In this document: one piece after another, positions 18,038-27,278 of the stretch | How the letters are laid out: every line of letters starts with the position of its first letter | How positions within the stretch are numbered: position 1 is the stretch's first letter | From: Methylobacterium sp. FF17 | GTDB lineage: Bacteria; Pseudomonadota; Alphaproteobacteria; Rhizobiales; Beijerinckiaceae | Length of the DNA stretch: 64,000 nt | Assembly: GCF_025813715.1 (NCBI RefSeq) | Contig: NZ_CP107532.1 | Coordinates: 310,001-374,000, forward strand | Reading direction: 5' to 3' | Made by a program: the position numbers and the translations under genes | The notes under the pieces: generated by a model | The model's database searches: none | Told to the model about the DNA's origin: nothing | Seen by the model: the letters and a program-made list of their open reading frames with translations, nothing else

Positions 18038-18155
18038 TGTGGCTCCGTTGCGCTTGTCCGGTGGCGGTTTCGATGACAAAAGCGCGCCATTCATGGGTCC
18101 GAGGTTCGCCTCGGGCCCGGCACGCGTTCAAGATCCTCAGACCCTTACGAGAGAA

Positions 18156-19181
18156 ATGCCACAGGCGACCCCTTCCGGCCCGTTCGACGCCGGCCCGGTT
18201 CTCATCACCGGCGCGAGCGGTTTCCTGGGAGCGGCCCTGGTCGATGTCTTCCGGAAGGCGGGCTTTCCGGTGCGGATCATGGTGCGCGCAACCTCGCCGC
18301 GCACCAACCTGACCTGGACCGACGTCGAGATCGTCGAGGGCGACATGCGCGACCGCGCCGCCGTCGCACGGGCCCTTCAGGGTCAGCGCTACCTCGTCCA
18401 CGCGGCCGCCGATTACCGCCTCTGGGCGCCCGACCCGGAGGAGATCGTCGCGACCAACCGTGACGGCGCCGTCATCCTGATGGAGGAGGCCCTGCGGGCC
18501 CGGATCGAGCGCATCGTCTATACGTCGAGCGTCGCGACCATCAAGCCGCACGACGACGGCACGCCGGCCGACGAGAGCCGCCCCCTCACGCCCGGGACGG
18601 CCATCGGCGCCTACAAGCGCAGCAAGGTCGTGTCCGAGCGCGTGGTCGAGGAGATGGTGGCGCGCAACGGCCTGCCGGCGGTCATCGTCAATCCCTCGAC
18701 GCCCATCGGTCCGCGCGACGTGAAGCCGACCCCGACCGGACGCATCATCCTGGAGGCCGCCCTCGGCCGGATGCCCGCCTTCGTGGATACGGGCCTCAAC
18801 CTCGCTCACGTGGACGACGTGGCCGCCGGACACCTGCTGGCGCTCCGGCACGGGCGCATCGGCGAGCGCTACATCCTCGGCGGCGAGAACGTGCTGCTCT
18901 CGCAGATGCTCGCCGACATCGCCGGCATGGTCGGCCGCAAGCCGCCGACCGTGAACCTGCCCCGCGCCGTGGTCTATCCGATCGCCTTCGTGTCGGAGCA
19001 GATCGCGCGCTTCACCGGCAAGGCGCCCTTCGCCACCATCGACGGCATCAAGATGTCGCGCTACCGGATGTTCTTTTCCGACGCGAAGGCGCGGGCCGAA
19101 CTCGGCTACAGCGCCCGCCCCTACCGCGAAGGTCTGTCGGATGCGATCGCGTGGTTCCGTCAGGAGGGACGCCTGAGATGA
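18156..19181 (+). CDS. hpnA: Hopanoid-associated sugar epimerase HpnA
   Basis: A 341-residue extended-SDR protein with the dinucleotide motif VLITGASGFLGAAL at the N-terminus and the catalytic YKRSK (YxxxK) near residue 153. HpnA is a sugar-epimerase-like member of hopanoid clusters; its exact substrate is not established. The conserved stretches VNPSTPIGPRDVKPTPTGR and LNLAHVDDVAAGH are typical of the subfamily. ATG 18156 was chosen because the upstream in-frame region to 18039 reads as untranslated leader; the ribosome site is weak. The stop overlaps the hpnC start by ATGA. Confidence 0.9.
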   Translation: MPQATPSGPFDAGPVLITGASGFLGAALVDVFRKAGFPVRIMVRATSPRTNLTWTDVEIVEGDMRDRAAVARALQGQRYLVHAAADYRLWAPDPEEIVATNRDGAVILMEEALRARIERIVYTSSVATIKPHDDGTPADESRPLTPGTAIGAYKRSKVVSERVVEEMVARNGLPAVIVNPSTPIGPRDVKPTPTGRIILEAALGRMPAFVDTGLNLAHVDDVAAGHLLALRHGRIGERYILGGENVLLSQMLADIAGMVGRKPPTVNLPRAVVYPIAFVSEQIARFTGKAPFATIDGIKMSRYRMFFSDAKARAELGYSARPYREGLSDAIAWFRQEGRLR

Positions 19182-20089
19182 GCGCGACGATCCAGACGGC
19201 CACCGAGGCGCGCACCGGCAAGGGCTATCGCGACGAGAACTTTCCCGTCGCCTCCCACCTGATCCACCCGCGGCACCGCAGCGCGATCCTGGCCTTCTAC
19301 GACTTCGTGCGGGCCGGCGACGACGTCGCCGATCACAACGGTCTGATGCCCGAGCGCAAGGTCGAACTCCTCGACGCCCTGGCCGCCGACCTGACCGGAA
19401 CGAACCCGTCCGATTCCGCCGCCGTGCCGCTGCGGCGGGAGTTGGCGGCGCGTGGGCTCGGCCCGACCCACGCCCTCGAACTCCTCGATGCCTTTCGCCT
19501 GGACGCGCGCAAGAACCGCTACGCGGACTGGGACGAACTCATCGCCTATTGCCGGCTCTCCGCCATGCCGGTCGGCCGCTATGTCCTCGACGTGCACGGC
19601 GAGGATCGCAGTGTCGTCTGGGGGCCGTCCGACGCGATCTGCGCCGCCCTGCAGATCATCAACCACCTGCAGGATTGCGGGAAGGATTTTCGCGGACTCG
19701 ACCGGGTCTACATCCCGCAGGATGCCCTGGACCGGCACGGCGCGGCGATCTCGGAACTCGGCGCCGACAAGGCCTCGCCGGCGCTGCGCAACGTGATCCG
19801 CGATCTTGCCGAGAAGACCATGCTGCTCCTCGACGAGGGCGCGGTGCTGCCCGACCTCATCGCGGACCTGCGCCTGAGCCTCGAGATCGCCGCGATCCAC
19901 CGCCTCGCCGTCGTCCTCTGCCGGGGCCTGATGGAGCGCGACCCGCTCTCCGAGAAGGTCCATCACGGCAAGGCCGCCTTCGCGCTGACCGCGTTCGGCG
20001 GCATCGCCGCGACGCTGGCCCGACGCCCTCTGCGCGGCCGGACCCTGCGCGCGCAGGCCCTGAAGACGGCGCGAGGGAGCCACGCATGA
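19178..20089 (+). CDS. hpnC: Squalene synthesis protein HpnC (hydroxysqualene synthase)
   Basis: A 303-residue trans-isoprenyl-diphosphate synthase-fold enzyme. In the HpnC/D/E route HpnD makes presqualene diphosphate, HpnC converts it to hydroxysqualene and HpnE reduces that to squalene. Both aspartate-rich motifs are visible: GDDVADHNG near residue 48 and INHLQDCGKDF near residue 163. ATG overlaps the hpnA stop and the stop overlaps the hpnD start, both by ATGA, so hpnA-hpnC-hpnD are translationally coupled. The C-terminus is a basic tail. Confidence 0.93.
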   Translation: MSATIQTATEARTGKGYRDENFPVASHLIHPRHRSAILAFYDFVRAGDDVADHNGLMPERKVELLDALAADLTGTNPSDSAAVPLRRELAARGLGPTHALELLDAFRLDARKNRYADWDELIAYCRLSAMPVGRYVLDVHGEDRSVVWGPSDAICAALQIINHLQDCGKDFRGLDRVYIPQDALDRHGAAISELGADKASPALRNVIRDLAEKTMLLLDEGAVLPDLIADLRLSLEIAAIHRLAVVLCRGLMERDPLSEKVHHGKAAFALTAFGGIAATLARRPLRGRTLRAQALKTARGSHA

Positions 20090-20940
20090 GCGCCACCCTG
20101 TCCCCGGCCACCGAATCCGCGCCGTCCGAGGTCGCCGCCCTGCCGGCGAAATCCTCGTCGTTCTACACGGCGATGCGGCTGCTGCCGCCGGAGCGCCGCG
20201 AGGCGATGTACGCCGTCTACGCTTTCTGCCGGGCGGTGGACGATGTCGCGGACGACGGCGGCCCGGCACCGGTCCGCGCGGCCGAACTCGACCGCTGGCG
20301 CGCCGACATCGACGATCTCTACGCCGGGCGGCCGGCGGCACGCGTGCAGGATCTCGTGGTGCCGATCCGCCGCTACGGACTCCTGCGGGACGACTTCCAG
20401 GCCGTGATCGACGGCATGGCGATGGATGCCTTCGAGGACATCGTCGCCCCCGACGAGGCCACCCTCGACCTCTATTGCGACCGCGTCGCCAGCGCGGTCG
20501 GCCGCCTGTCCGTGCGCGTGTTCGGCGTGGCCGAGGCGGAGGGCATCGCGCTCGCCCACCACGAGGGCCGTGCGCTCCAACTCACCAACATCCTGCGCGA
20601 CATCGACGAGGATGCCGAGCGCAACCGCCTCTACCTGCCGCGCGAGAAGCTTGCCGCCATCGGCCTGACCGCCCCGACGCCCCAGGCCGCGATCGACCAT
20701 CCCCGCATCGGCGAGGTCTGCGCGGCCGTCGCGGCGGAGGCCGATGCCCATTACCGCGCGACCTGGGAGATCATCGGGCGCTGCCCGCGCAAGGTGACCA
20801 AGGCGCCCCGCCTCATGGCCGCGGCCTACCGGCTCTACCTCGACGCGCTGCTGGCGCGCGGATGGCAGAAGCCGCGCGCGCGGGTGAAGCCGGGCAAGCT
20901 CGCGCTGCTCGGCGTCGCCCTCCGCCACGGGATCGTCTGA
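20086..20940 (+). CDS. hpnD: Presqualene diphosphate synthase HpnD
   Basis: A 284-residue squalene/phytoene synthase-family enzyme joining two farnesyl diphosphates to presqualene diphosphate. Motifs: SSFYTAMRLLPPERREAM, first Asp-rich CRAVDDVADDGG near residue 48, and the highly conserved LTNILRDIDEDAERNRLYLP near residues 166-185. The protein lacks signal peptide or membrane helices. It overlaps hpnC upstream by ATGA, and its TGA shares a base with the hpnE ATG. Confidence 0.94.
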   Translation: MSATLSPATESAPSEVAALPAKSSSFYTAMRLLPPERREAMYAVYAFCRAVDDVADDGGPAPVRAAELDRWRADIDDLYAGRPAARVQDLVVPIRRYGLLRDDFQAVIDGMAMDAFEDIVAPDEATLDLYCDRVASAVGRLSVRVFGVAEAEGIALAHHEGRALQLTNILRDIDEDAERNRLYLPREKLAAIGLTAPTPQAAIDHPRIGEVCAAVAAEADAHYRATWEIIGRCPRKVTKAPRLMAAAYRLYLDALLARGWQKPRARVKPGKLALLGVALRHGIV

Positions 20941-22244
20941 TGGCGGGCACCGTTCACGTCGTCGGCGCCGGCCTCGCCGGCCTCTCGGCCGCCGTCTCGC
21001 TCGTCGAGCGGGGCGCGCGCGTCATCGTGCACGAGGCAGCCAAGCAGGCCGGCGGGCGCTGCCGCTCGTACTACGATCCGACCCTCGGCCTCACCATCGA
21101 CAACGGCAACCACCTGCTCCTGTCGGGCAACACCTCGGCGCTGGGCTTCATGCGCACGATCGGCGCGCCGGCGAGCGCCCTGAGCGGCCCGGACGAGGCT
21201 GCCTTCCCCTTCGCCGACCTGAAGACGGGCGAGCGCTGGACCCTGCGCCCCAATGCCGGCCGCGTGCCGTGGTGGGTGCTCCAGGCCTCGCGCCGCGTGC
21301 CGGGGACCTCGGCACGCGACTACCTCGCGCCGCTTGGCATCCTGAAGGCCGCCGCCGGCAAGGCGCCGGGCCAGGGCGGGACCATCGGCGAGAGCATGGC
21401 CTGCGAGGGTACCCTCTACGAACGGCTCTGGCACCCGGTACTGCTGGCGGCCCTCAACACCGATCCGAAGGAGAGCGACACGGGCCTCGCCGCGAAGATC
21501 CTGCGCGAGACGCTCGGAGCGGGCGGAAAGGCCTGCCGGCCCCTCGTCGCGGTCGAGGGGCTCTCGGCCGCCTTCGTCGACCCGGCGGTGGCCTACCTGA
21601 CGCAGCGTGGTGCCGAACTCCGCTTCGGGCATCGCCTGCGCAGCCTGACTCTCGGGAACGGCCGGATCGACGGCCTCGTGTTCAGCGACGAATCGGTCAG
21701 TCTCGGGCCGGATGATGCGGTCGTGCTGGCGCTGCCGCCCTGGGTGGCCAGCGACCTGCTGCCCGACCTGCCGGCTCCGCAGAGCCACCGGTCCATCGTG
21801 AATGCCCATTTCGCCATTGTCCCGCCTCCGGGATCGCCATTACTTCTCGGCGTGGTGAACGGATTGACGGAGTGGCTGTTCGCGTATCCGGATCGTCTAT
21901 CCGTGACGATCAGTGGAGCAGATCGACTACTCGATGTGCCCCGCGAAGATTTGGGACGTCGGATCTGGGCCGAGATCGTGACCTTGACCGGACTTGCGCC
22001 GGAACTGCCAAGCTGGCAGATCGTCAAGGAGAAGCGGGCGACCTTCGCGGCAACGCCCGCCGAGGCCGCGCGGCGCCCCGGCGCCGTGACGGCCCATGCG
22101 AATCTCGTCCTGGCAGGCGACTGGACCGCGACCGGTCTGCCTTCGACGATCGAGGGAGCTATCCGTTCTGGGACGACCGCCGCGCACGCTCTCGTCCGAA
22201 AGGACGGGACGTGCGGACAGGCACTGGCGCGCGGCGCGGCGTGA
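20940..22244 (+). CDS. hpnE: Hydroxysqualene dehydroxylase HpnE (FAD-dependent)
   Basis: A 434-residue amine-oxidase/phytoene-desaturase-fold flavoprotein that removes the hydroxyl of hydroxysqualene to give squalene. The FAD-binding Rossmann motif VVGAGLAGLSAAVSLVERGA is at the N-terminus, followed by AGGRCRSYYD and LTIDNGNHLLLSGN; the C-terminal FAD motif is LVLAGDWTATGLPSTIEGAI near residue 400. Start overlaps the hpnD stop by one base (TGATG). Last gene before shc, which begins 39 bases later. Confidence 0.94.
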   Translation: MAGTVHVVGAGLAGLSAAVSLVERGARVIVHEAAKQAGGRCRSYYDPTLGLTIDNGNHLLLSGNTSALGFMRTIGAPASALSGPDEAAFPFADLKTGERWTLRPNAGRVPWWVLQASRRVPGTSARDYLAPLGILKAAAGKAPGQGGTIGESMACEGTLYERLWHPVLLAALNTDPKESDTGLAAKILRETLGAGGKACRPLVAVEGLSAAFVDPAVAYLTQRGAELRFGHRLRSLTLGNGRIDGLVFSDESVSLGPDDAVVLALPPWVASDLLPDLPAPQSHRSIVNAHFAIVPPPGSPLLLGVVNGLTEWLFAYPDRLSVTISGADRLLDVPREDLGRRIWAEIVTLTGLAPELPSWQIVKEKRATFAATPAEAARRPGAVTAHANLVLAGDWTATGLPSTIEGAIRSGTTAAHALVRKDGTCGQALARGAA

Positions 22245-22283
22245 GGTAGGGCCGCTGCAAGCGCGGCCGGTGAGGCGAGGACG

Positions 22284-24281
22284 ATGCGGGACGCATACAG
22301 GAAGGTCGAGGCGCTGCAGCGCCCCAAGACGCAGGAGATCTCACTCGAGGACGTCGATCGCGGCGTCGTGCGTGCGACCCAGGCGCTGACCGCCCTGGCG
22401 CATGCCGACGGACACCTGTGCTTCGAACTCGAGGCGGATGCGACCATCCCCTCCGAATACATCATGTTCCACCAGTTCCGGGCAACGGAAATTCCGGCGG
22501 AGCTGGAGGCCAAGATCGGCGCTTACCTGCGGCGTACGCAGGGCAAGCACGGTGGCTGGGCCCTGGTCCATGACGGCCCGTTCGACATGAGCGCCAGCGT
22601 CAAGGCCTACTTCGCCCTCAAGATGATCGGCGATTCCATCGAAGCGCCGCACATGCGCCGGGCCCGCGAGGCCATCCTCTCGCGCGGTGGCGCGGCCAAC
22701 GCCAACGTGTTCACCCGGTTCCTGCTCGCCCTCTACGGCGAGGTGCCGTGGCGCGCCGTGCCGGTGATGCCCGTCGAGATCATGCACCTGCCGCGGTGGT
22801 TCCCGTTCCACCTCGACAAGGTCTCCTACTGGGCGCGTTGCGTGATCGTGCCCATGCTGGTGATCCAGGCCAGGAAGCCGCTGGCGAAGAACCCGCGCGG
22901 CGTCGGTATCCCGGAGCTGTTCGTGGCGCCTCCGGCAACGGTGCGCACCTGGCCGGGCAGCCCGCATGCCACCTGGCCGTGGACGCCGATCTTCGGGGCC
23001 ATCGACCGGATGCTCCAGGTCACGCAGGACTATTTCCCGAAGAAGCGCCGCGAGCGCGCCATGGACAAGGCTGTGGCCTGGGTCAGCGAGCGCCTGAACG
23101 GCGATGACGGCCTCGGCGCGATCTTCCCCGCCATGGTCAACACCGTGCTGATGTACGACGTGCTCGGCTACCCCGCCGATCACCCGCAGGTGCGCATCGC
23201 CTGTGAGGCGATCGAGAAGCTCGTCGTCGTCAAGGAGCACGAGGCCTACGTGCAGCCCTGCCTGTCCCCGGTCTGGGACACGGCGCTCGCCGGCCATGCC
23301 CTGCTCGAAGCGGGCGGACCCGATGCCGAGCACCAGGCCCGGCGCGGCCTCGATTGGTTGAAGCCCCTGCAGGTGCTCGACATCAAGGGTGACTGGGCGG
23401 CCGGACGGCCGAACGTGCGTCCCGGCGGCTGGGCCTTCCAGTACGCCAACCCGCATTTCCCCGATCTCGACGACACCGCCGTGGTGGTCATGGCCATGGA
23501 CCGGGCCACCCGTCAGCACGGTCCGGTCGCCGATGTGCCCGACTACGCGAACGCCATCGCCCGGGCCCGCGAATGGGTCGAGGGCCTGCAATCGAGCGAC
23601 GGTGGCTGGGCGGCGTTCGACGCCGACAACAACCACCATTACCTCAACCACATCCCGTTCTCGGATCACGGCGCGCTGCTCGATCCGCCCACCGCCGATG
23701 TCACGGCCCGCGTCGTCTCGATGCTGTCCCAGCTCGGCGAGACCCGCGCCAGTTCGAAGGCCCTCGATCGCGGCGTGATCTACCTCCTGAACGATCAGGA
23801 GGAGGACGGCTCCTGGTACGGCCGCTGGGGCATGAACTTCATCTACGGCACCTGGTCGGTGCTCTGCGCCCTGAATGCCGCCGGGGTCGACCCGGCCTCG
23901 CCGGAAATCCGCAAGTCGGTGGCCTGGCTGATCCGGATCCAGAATCCGGATGGCGGCTGGGGCGAGGATGCCTCCTCCTACAAGATCGATCCGGCCTTCG
24001 AGCCCGGTTACTCCACGGCCTCCCAGACCGCCTGGGCGCTCCTCGCCCTGATGGCGGCGGGCGAGGCCGACGATCCGGCGGTGACGCGCGGCATCAACTA
24101 TCTCACCCGTACGCAGGGCGCCGACGGCTTCTGGTCCGAGGAGCGCTACACCGCTACGGGTTTCCCGCGCGTGTTCTACCTGCGCTATCACGGCTACCCG
24201 AAGTTCTTCCCGCTCTGGGCCATGGCGCGCTACCGCAACCTCAAGCGCAGCAATACCCGGAACGTCGCGTTCGGGATGTGA
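22284..24281 (+). CDS. shc: Squalene-hopene cyclase
   Basis: A 665-residue class II triterpene cyclase (also called hpnF) that cyclises squalene to hopene and hopanol at the cytoplasmic membrane. The protonating DxDD motif is visible in FPDLDDTAVVVMAMDR near residue 400. Several QW repeats are present, for example GKHGGWALVHDG, SSDGGWAAFDADNNHHYL, QEEDGSWYGRWGMNFIYGTW, NPDGGWGEDASSYK and GADGFWSEERYTATGFP. Length is normal for the family. ATG 22284 follows a GAGGCGAGG-type purine stretch. Sits in the hpn operon after hpnE. Confidence 0.96.
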   Translation: MRDAYRKVEALQRPKTQEISLEDVDRGVVRATQALTALAHADGHLCFELEADATIPSEYIMFHQFRATEIPAELEAKIGAYLRRTQGKHGGWALVHDGPFDMSASVKAYFALKMIGDSIEAPHMRRAREAILSRGGAANANVFTRFLLALYGEVPWRAVPVMPVEIMHLPRWFPFHLDKVSYWARCVIVPMLVIQARKPLAKNPRGVGIPELFVAPPATVRTWPGSPHATWPWTPIFGAIDRMLQVTQDYFPKKRRERAMDKAVAWVSERLNGDDGLGAIFPAMVNTVLMYDVLGYPADHPQVRIACEAIEKLVVVKEHEAYVQPCLSPVWDTALAGHALLEAGGPDAEHQARRGLDWLKPLQVLDIKGDWAAGRPNVRPGGWAFQYANPHFPDLDDTAVVVMAMDRATRQHGPVADVPDYANAIARAREWVEGLQSSDGGWAAFDADNNHHYLNHIPFSDHGALLDPPTADVTARVVSMLSQLGETRASSKALDRGVIYLLNDQEEDGSWYGRWGMNFIYGTWSVLCALNAAGVDPASPEIRKSVAWLIRIQNPDGGWGEDASSYKIDPAFEPGYSTASQTAWALLALMAAGEADDPAVTRGINYLTRTQGADGFWSEERYTATGFPRVFYLRYHGYPKFFPLWAMARYRNLKRSNTRNVAFGM

Positions 24282-24356
24282 ATCCCGGGCGCGGTCCCGC
24301 AACCGCGCCCCTCGGCCGGCCGCACCCGATGCGGGACGCGGCATCGCGGACGAATC

Positions 24357-25067
24357 ATGAGTGCCAGCACCCTATCGCAGCCCCTGCCCGTCCTCGCCGT
24401 GACCGGATTGGCGAAGGAGGCGCGGCTCGCCGCCGGCCCGGGCGTCACTGCCATCGGAGCGGGGGGCGACCCGGCCCGACTGCGGGCCCTGCTCGCCCAG
24501 CGGACGGAGCCCGGCTGCCGCGCGGTGGTGAGCATCGGCATCGCGGGCGGCCTCGATCCCGACCTCCTGCCCGGCGATGTTCTGGTGGCCACAGCCATCG
24601 TTACCCCGAGTGGCCGGCATGTCGCCGATCCCGCCATCGTGGAAGCCATGCGGCGCGCGCTCGACGGATCGGGGCTGCGGGTGCGGTCGGCGGTGCTGGC
24701 GGGCGTCGACGCGGCCGTGCTCACCGTCGCGCACAAAGCGGCACTGCGGCGGGCCACCGGAGCCGCCGGTGTCGATATGGAATCGCACGTGGCCGCCGCG
24801 TTCGCAGAGCGGCACGGTCTACCCTTCGCGGCTCTCCGCATCGTGTGCGATCCGGCCGCGCGCGCCATTCCGGCCTTCGCCGCCAAGGCCCTGAAACCGA
24901 ACGGCGAGCCCGACATCCGGGCCGTGCTCTCGGCGGTCGCCCGCGACCCATCGCAGATCCGCCCGCTGGTCCACCTCGCACGGGATTCCGGCACCGCCTT
25001 CGCCAGCCTGAAGCGGTGCCGCTCGCACCTCGGCGACGGCCTCGGCGTGCCGCGGCGTTCCGCCTGA
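24357..25067 (+). CDS. hpnG: Adenosylhopane nucleosidase/phosphorylase HpnG
   Basis: A 236-residue member of the purine nucleoside phosphorylase/MTAN superfamily. HpnG removes adenine from adenosylhopane, leading to ribosylhopane and then bacteriohopanetetrol. Family features are VVSIGIAGGLDPDLLPGDVL near residue 65, AGVDAAVLTVAHKAAL, AAGVDMESHVAAAFAE near residue 140 and FAALRIVCDPA. The upstream partner HpnH (radical SAM adenosylhopane synthase) is not in this window. Last gene of the dxs-hpn series; the next gene is an unrelated regulator. Confidence 0.9.
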   Translation: MSASTLSQPLPVLAVTGLAKEARLAAGPGVTAIGAGGDPARLRALLAQRTEPGCRAVVSIGIAGGLDPDLLPGDVLVATAIVTPSGRHVADPAIVEAMRRALDGSGLRVRSAVLAGVDAAVLTVAHKAALRRATGAAGVDMESHVAAAFAERHGLPFAALRIVCDPAARAIPAFAAKALKPNGEPDIRAVLSAVARDPSQIRPLVHLARDSGTAFASLKRCRSHLGDGLGVPRRSA

Positions 25068-25302
25068 GGCTCACGGCATCGGCCGCCCACCCGCGACGTT
25101 CCCCGCCCGGTTCGGCTTCGCAGCCGGCAGAGGGCCGTGCGGTCGATGCGTGCTCCACCTTGGCCGGCGACAAACCCACCATTTTGCTATGATGGTGGAG
25201 ACCAACCCGGATTGTCGGGCTGACGCGCGGGTGCCGCCCGAAGGGGCGCCTTCGGCAGGCAGCCCCCGGCGATCCCCGGGGCCGGAACGCGGAACGCCTT
25301 CG

Positions 25303-26316
25303 ATGTACGTGCTCATCCTCGACGACGCGCCGCTCAACAATCTGCTGCTCGCCGAGGTCATCCGCGATCTGCCCGGTTGCACGGTCCAGGCTTTCACCTG
25401 TCCCGTCGAAGCCCTCGCCTTCGTGCGTGGGAATGCGACGGACATCGGCGTGGCGATTTCGGATTTCGAGATGCCCGGGATGAACGGGGTGGCGTTCATC
25501 CGCAGCGCCCGGCTGATCCCGAGCTTCGCGCACGTGCCCATCGTCATGGTGACGAGCCTCGATCAGCGCAGCCTGCGCCGCGAAGCCCTGACGGCAGGCG
25601 CCACGGACTTCCTGGCGAAACCCTTCGACGCGGTGGAGATCCGGGCCCGGGTGTCGAACCTCCTGGCGCTGAACCAGGCGCGCCTCGATCAGATGGACCG
25701 GGCGGCCTGGCTCGATCGCGAGGTCAAGGCGGCCACGGCCCTGATCGCCGCGCGGGAACGCGAGATCGTCATGATGCTCATGAAGGCCGCCGAGCACCGG
25801 GACAACGAGACCGGCAACCATGTGGCGCGGGTCGCCCACCTCGTGGCGACGATCGGCCGGGGCCTCGGCCTGCCCGAGGAGCAGGTCGAGCAATTGAGCC
25901 TCGCTTCGACGATGCACGATGTCGGCAAGATCAGCGTGCCCGACGCGATCCTGCTCAAGCCCGGCCCGCTGACGGCGGAGGAGCGCAGCGCCATGCAGAC
26001 CCATGCCGAGCGCGGCCGGCGAATCCTCGAAGCGGGTTCCTCCAGCCTCATGCAGCTGGCGGCCGAGATCGCCGCCACGCATCACGAGCGCTGGGACGGG
26101 ACCGGCTACCCGCTCGGACTTGAGGGTGAGGCGATCCCGCTCGCCGGTCGCATCGTCGCCGTCGCGGATGTCTTCGATGCCCTCACCTCGGAGCGGCCCT
26201 ACAAGAAGGCCTGGAGCGAGGCGGAGGCGCTCAACCACATCCGGACGAATGCGGACTCGCATTTCGACCCGGCCTGCGTCGACGCTTTCCTGCGCGAGAG
26301 AGATTCAGGCGCCTGA
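25303..26316 (+). CDS. Response regulator with HD-GYP output domain
   Basis: A 337-residue two-domain regulator. Receiver domain at residues 1-120 with acidic pair D7/D8, phospho-acceptor D54 in AISDFEMPGMNG and K106 in FLAKPFDA, all intact. The HD-GYP domain follows (about 150-337): HRDNETGNHVARVAHL, MHDVGKISVPDAILLKPG, and HHERWDGTGYPLGL with the GYP signature. Such domains hydrolyse cyclic-di-GMP. ATG 25303 starts the receiver exactly; the frame is open back to 25150 but that stretch does not look like protein. No partner histidine kinase is nearby. Confidence 0.9.
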   Translation: MYVLILDDAPLNNLLLAEVIRDLPGCTVQAFTCPVEALAFVRGNATDIGVAISDFEMPGMNGVAFIRSARLIPSFAHVPIVMVTSLDQRSLRREALTAGATDFLAKPFDAVEIRARVSNLLALNQARLDQMDRAAWLDREVKAATALIAAREREIVMMLMKAAEHRDNETGNHVARVAHLVATIGRGLGLPEEQVEQLSLASTMHDVGKISVPDAILLKPGPLTAEERSAMQTHAERGRRILEAGSSSLMQLAAEIAATHHERWDGTGYPLGLEGEAIPLAGRIVAVADVFDALTSERPYKKAWSEAEALNHIRTNADSHFDPACVDAFLRERDSGA

Positions 26317-26373
26317 GCGGCATGCCGGATCGGCGCACGGCGTCGGGACCGGAAGCGCCGCGACAAGAAAATG

Positions 26374-26416
26374 GGGTCTCGCCGATGCAATCGGGGGCAA
26401 GGCATCAGCGAGACCC
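26374..26416 (-). terminator. Terminator of the Crp/Fnr-type gene
   Basis: A 15-bp stem GGGTCTCGCCGATGC / GCATCAGCGAGACCC with one imperfect pair that becomes a G-U wobble on the minus-strand transcript. On that strand it is followed by CATTTTCTTG, a U-rich tail, so it reads as a Rho-independent terminator about 140 bases after the regulator stop. It may also stop the plus-strand HD-GYP transcript. Confidence 0.75.
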
Positions 26417-26555
26417 GCCGAACACCCATGAGCGCCCGACCCGGTCAACATGCCCGTCGGAGCCGGGGCTCGCATTGACATAAGCTGGAAACAGCTTCGA
26501 TCGGACGTCGTTTCGACGAGGATTGTCCCGTCCGCGACGCGCCTCCGCGTTCCGG

Positions 26556-27278
26556 TCAGGCCACGGCGCGTGGGCCCAGGTGCAGGTAGCGGGCGTTGAA
26601 CTCCGCGATCGTCTTGAGCCTGTGACGGTCGAGGATCTTCAGGGTCCGACCCTTCAGTTCGATCACACCCTGGCGCCTGAGTTCCTGGAGCGAGCGGTTC
26701 ACGTGAACGTTGGAGAGCCCGACGGTGTCGGCGAGGTCCAACTGGGTGACGGGAAGCTCGTAGGAATCCTCGCTGGCCAAGCCGACGACCTGGAGGCGCA
26801 CGAGCAGCTCGCAGAACAGGTGCGCGATCCGCTCGATGGCGGAGCGGCACCCCACGTTGACGAGCCACTCGCGCAAGGTCGCCTCGTCCACGAGGGTGGC
26901 CATCCGCAGGGTTTTGGCGATGGCGGGATGCTCGGCCATCAGACGTGCCACCACATCGCTCGGGATGCGCACGACGCGGCAGGTGGAGAGCGTCGTGATG
27001 GTGTGATCCATCCGGCTCAGCAGCGCCACGTCGAGGTCGCAGGCGTCGCCCGGCACGAGGTAGGCGGTGATCTGGCGCGACCCGTTCGCCCGGTGCTTCT
27101 GGCGGCAGGCGATCCCCTCCATGATGAGGACGACGCCATCGGGGGGATCGCCCTCGCGGATCAGATCGATGCGCGCGCCGACGAGGTGGCTCGGAGCGCT
27201 GATCCGTTCGAGGATGTCGCGTTCGGCGGTCGTGAGCCGACCGAAGGCTTCGAGCTTTCGAACCAGCGGGTTGGACAT
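26556..27278 (-). CDS. Crp/Fnr-family transcriptional regulator
   Basis: A 240-residue regulator with an N-terminal cyclic-nucleotide-binding-like domain (residues 20-130, including GDPPDGVVLIMEGIACR and YLVPGDACDLDVALL) and a C-terminal winged helix-turn-helix (LPVTQLDLADTVGLSNVHVN near residues 180-200, then SLQELRRQGVIELKGRTLKI). No four-cysteine Fe-S motif of Fnr at the N-terminus. ATG 27278 (MSNPLVRKLEAFG) matches the usual family start; the longer frame to 27455 is basic, low-complexity and rejected. The effector is unknown. Many alphaproteobacterial genomes carry several such paralogues. Confidence 0.88.
   Translation of the reverse strand: MSNPLVRKLEAFGRLTTAERDILERISAPSHLVGARIDLIREGDPPDGVVLIMEGIACRQKHRANGSRQITAYLVPGDACDLDVALLSRMDHTITTLSTCRVVRIPSDVVARLMAEHPAIAKTLRMATLVDEATLREWLVNVGCRSAIERIAHLFCELLVRLQVVGLASEDSYELPVTQLDLADTVGLSNVHVNRSLQELRRQGVIELKGRTLKILDRHRLKTIAEFNARYLHLGPRAVA

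Noticed and set aside
16002..18851. A 949-codon open frame on the minus strand opposite dxs and hpnA
   Set aside because: It shadows two well-identified genes and is His/Arg/Val-rich with no domain, as expected for an antisense artefact.
22341..24344. A 667-codon open frame opposite shc
   Set aside because: Same reason: shc on the plus strand has DxDD and QW motifs; the antisense frame has none of its own.
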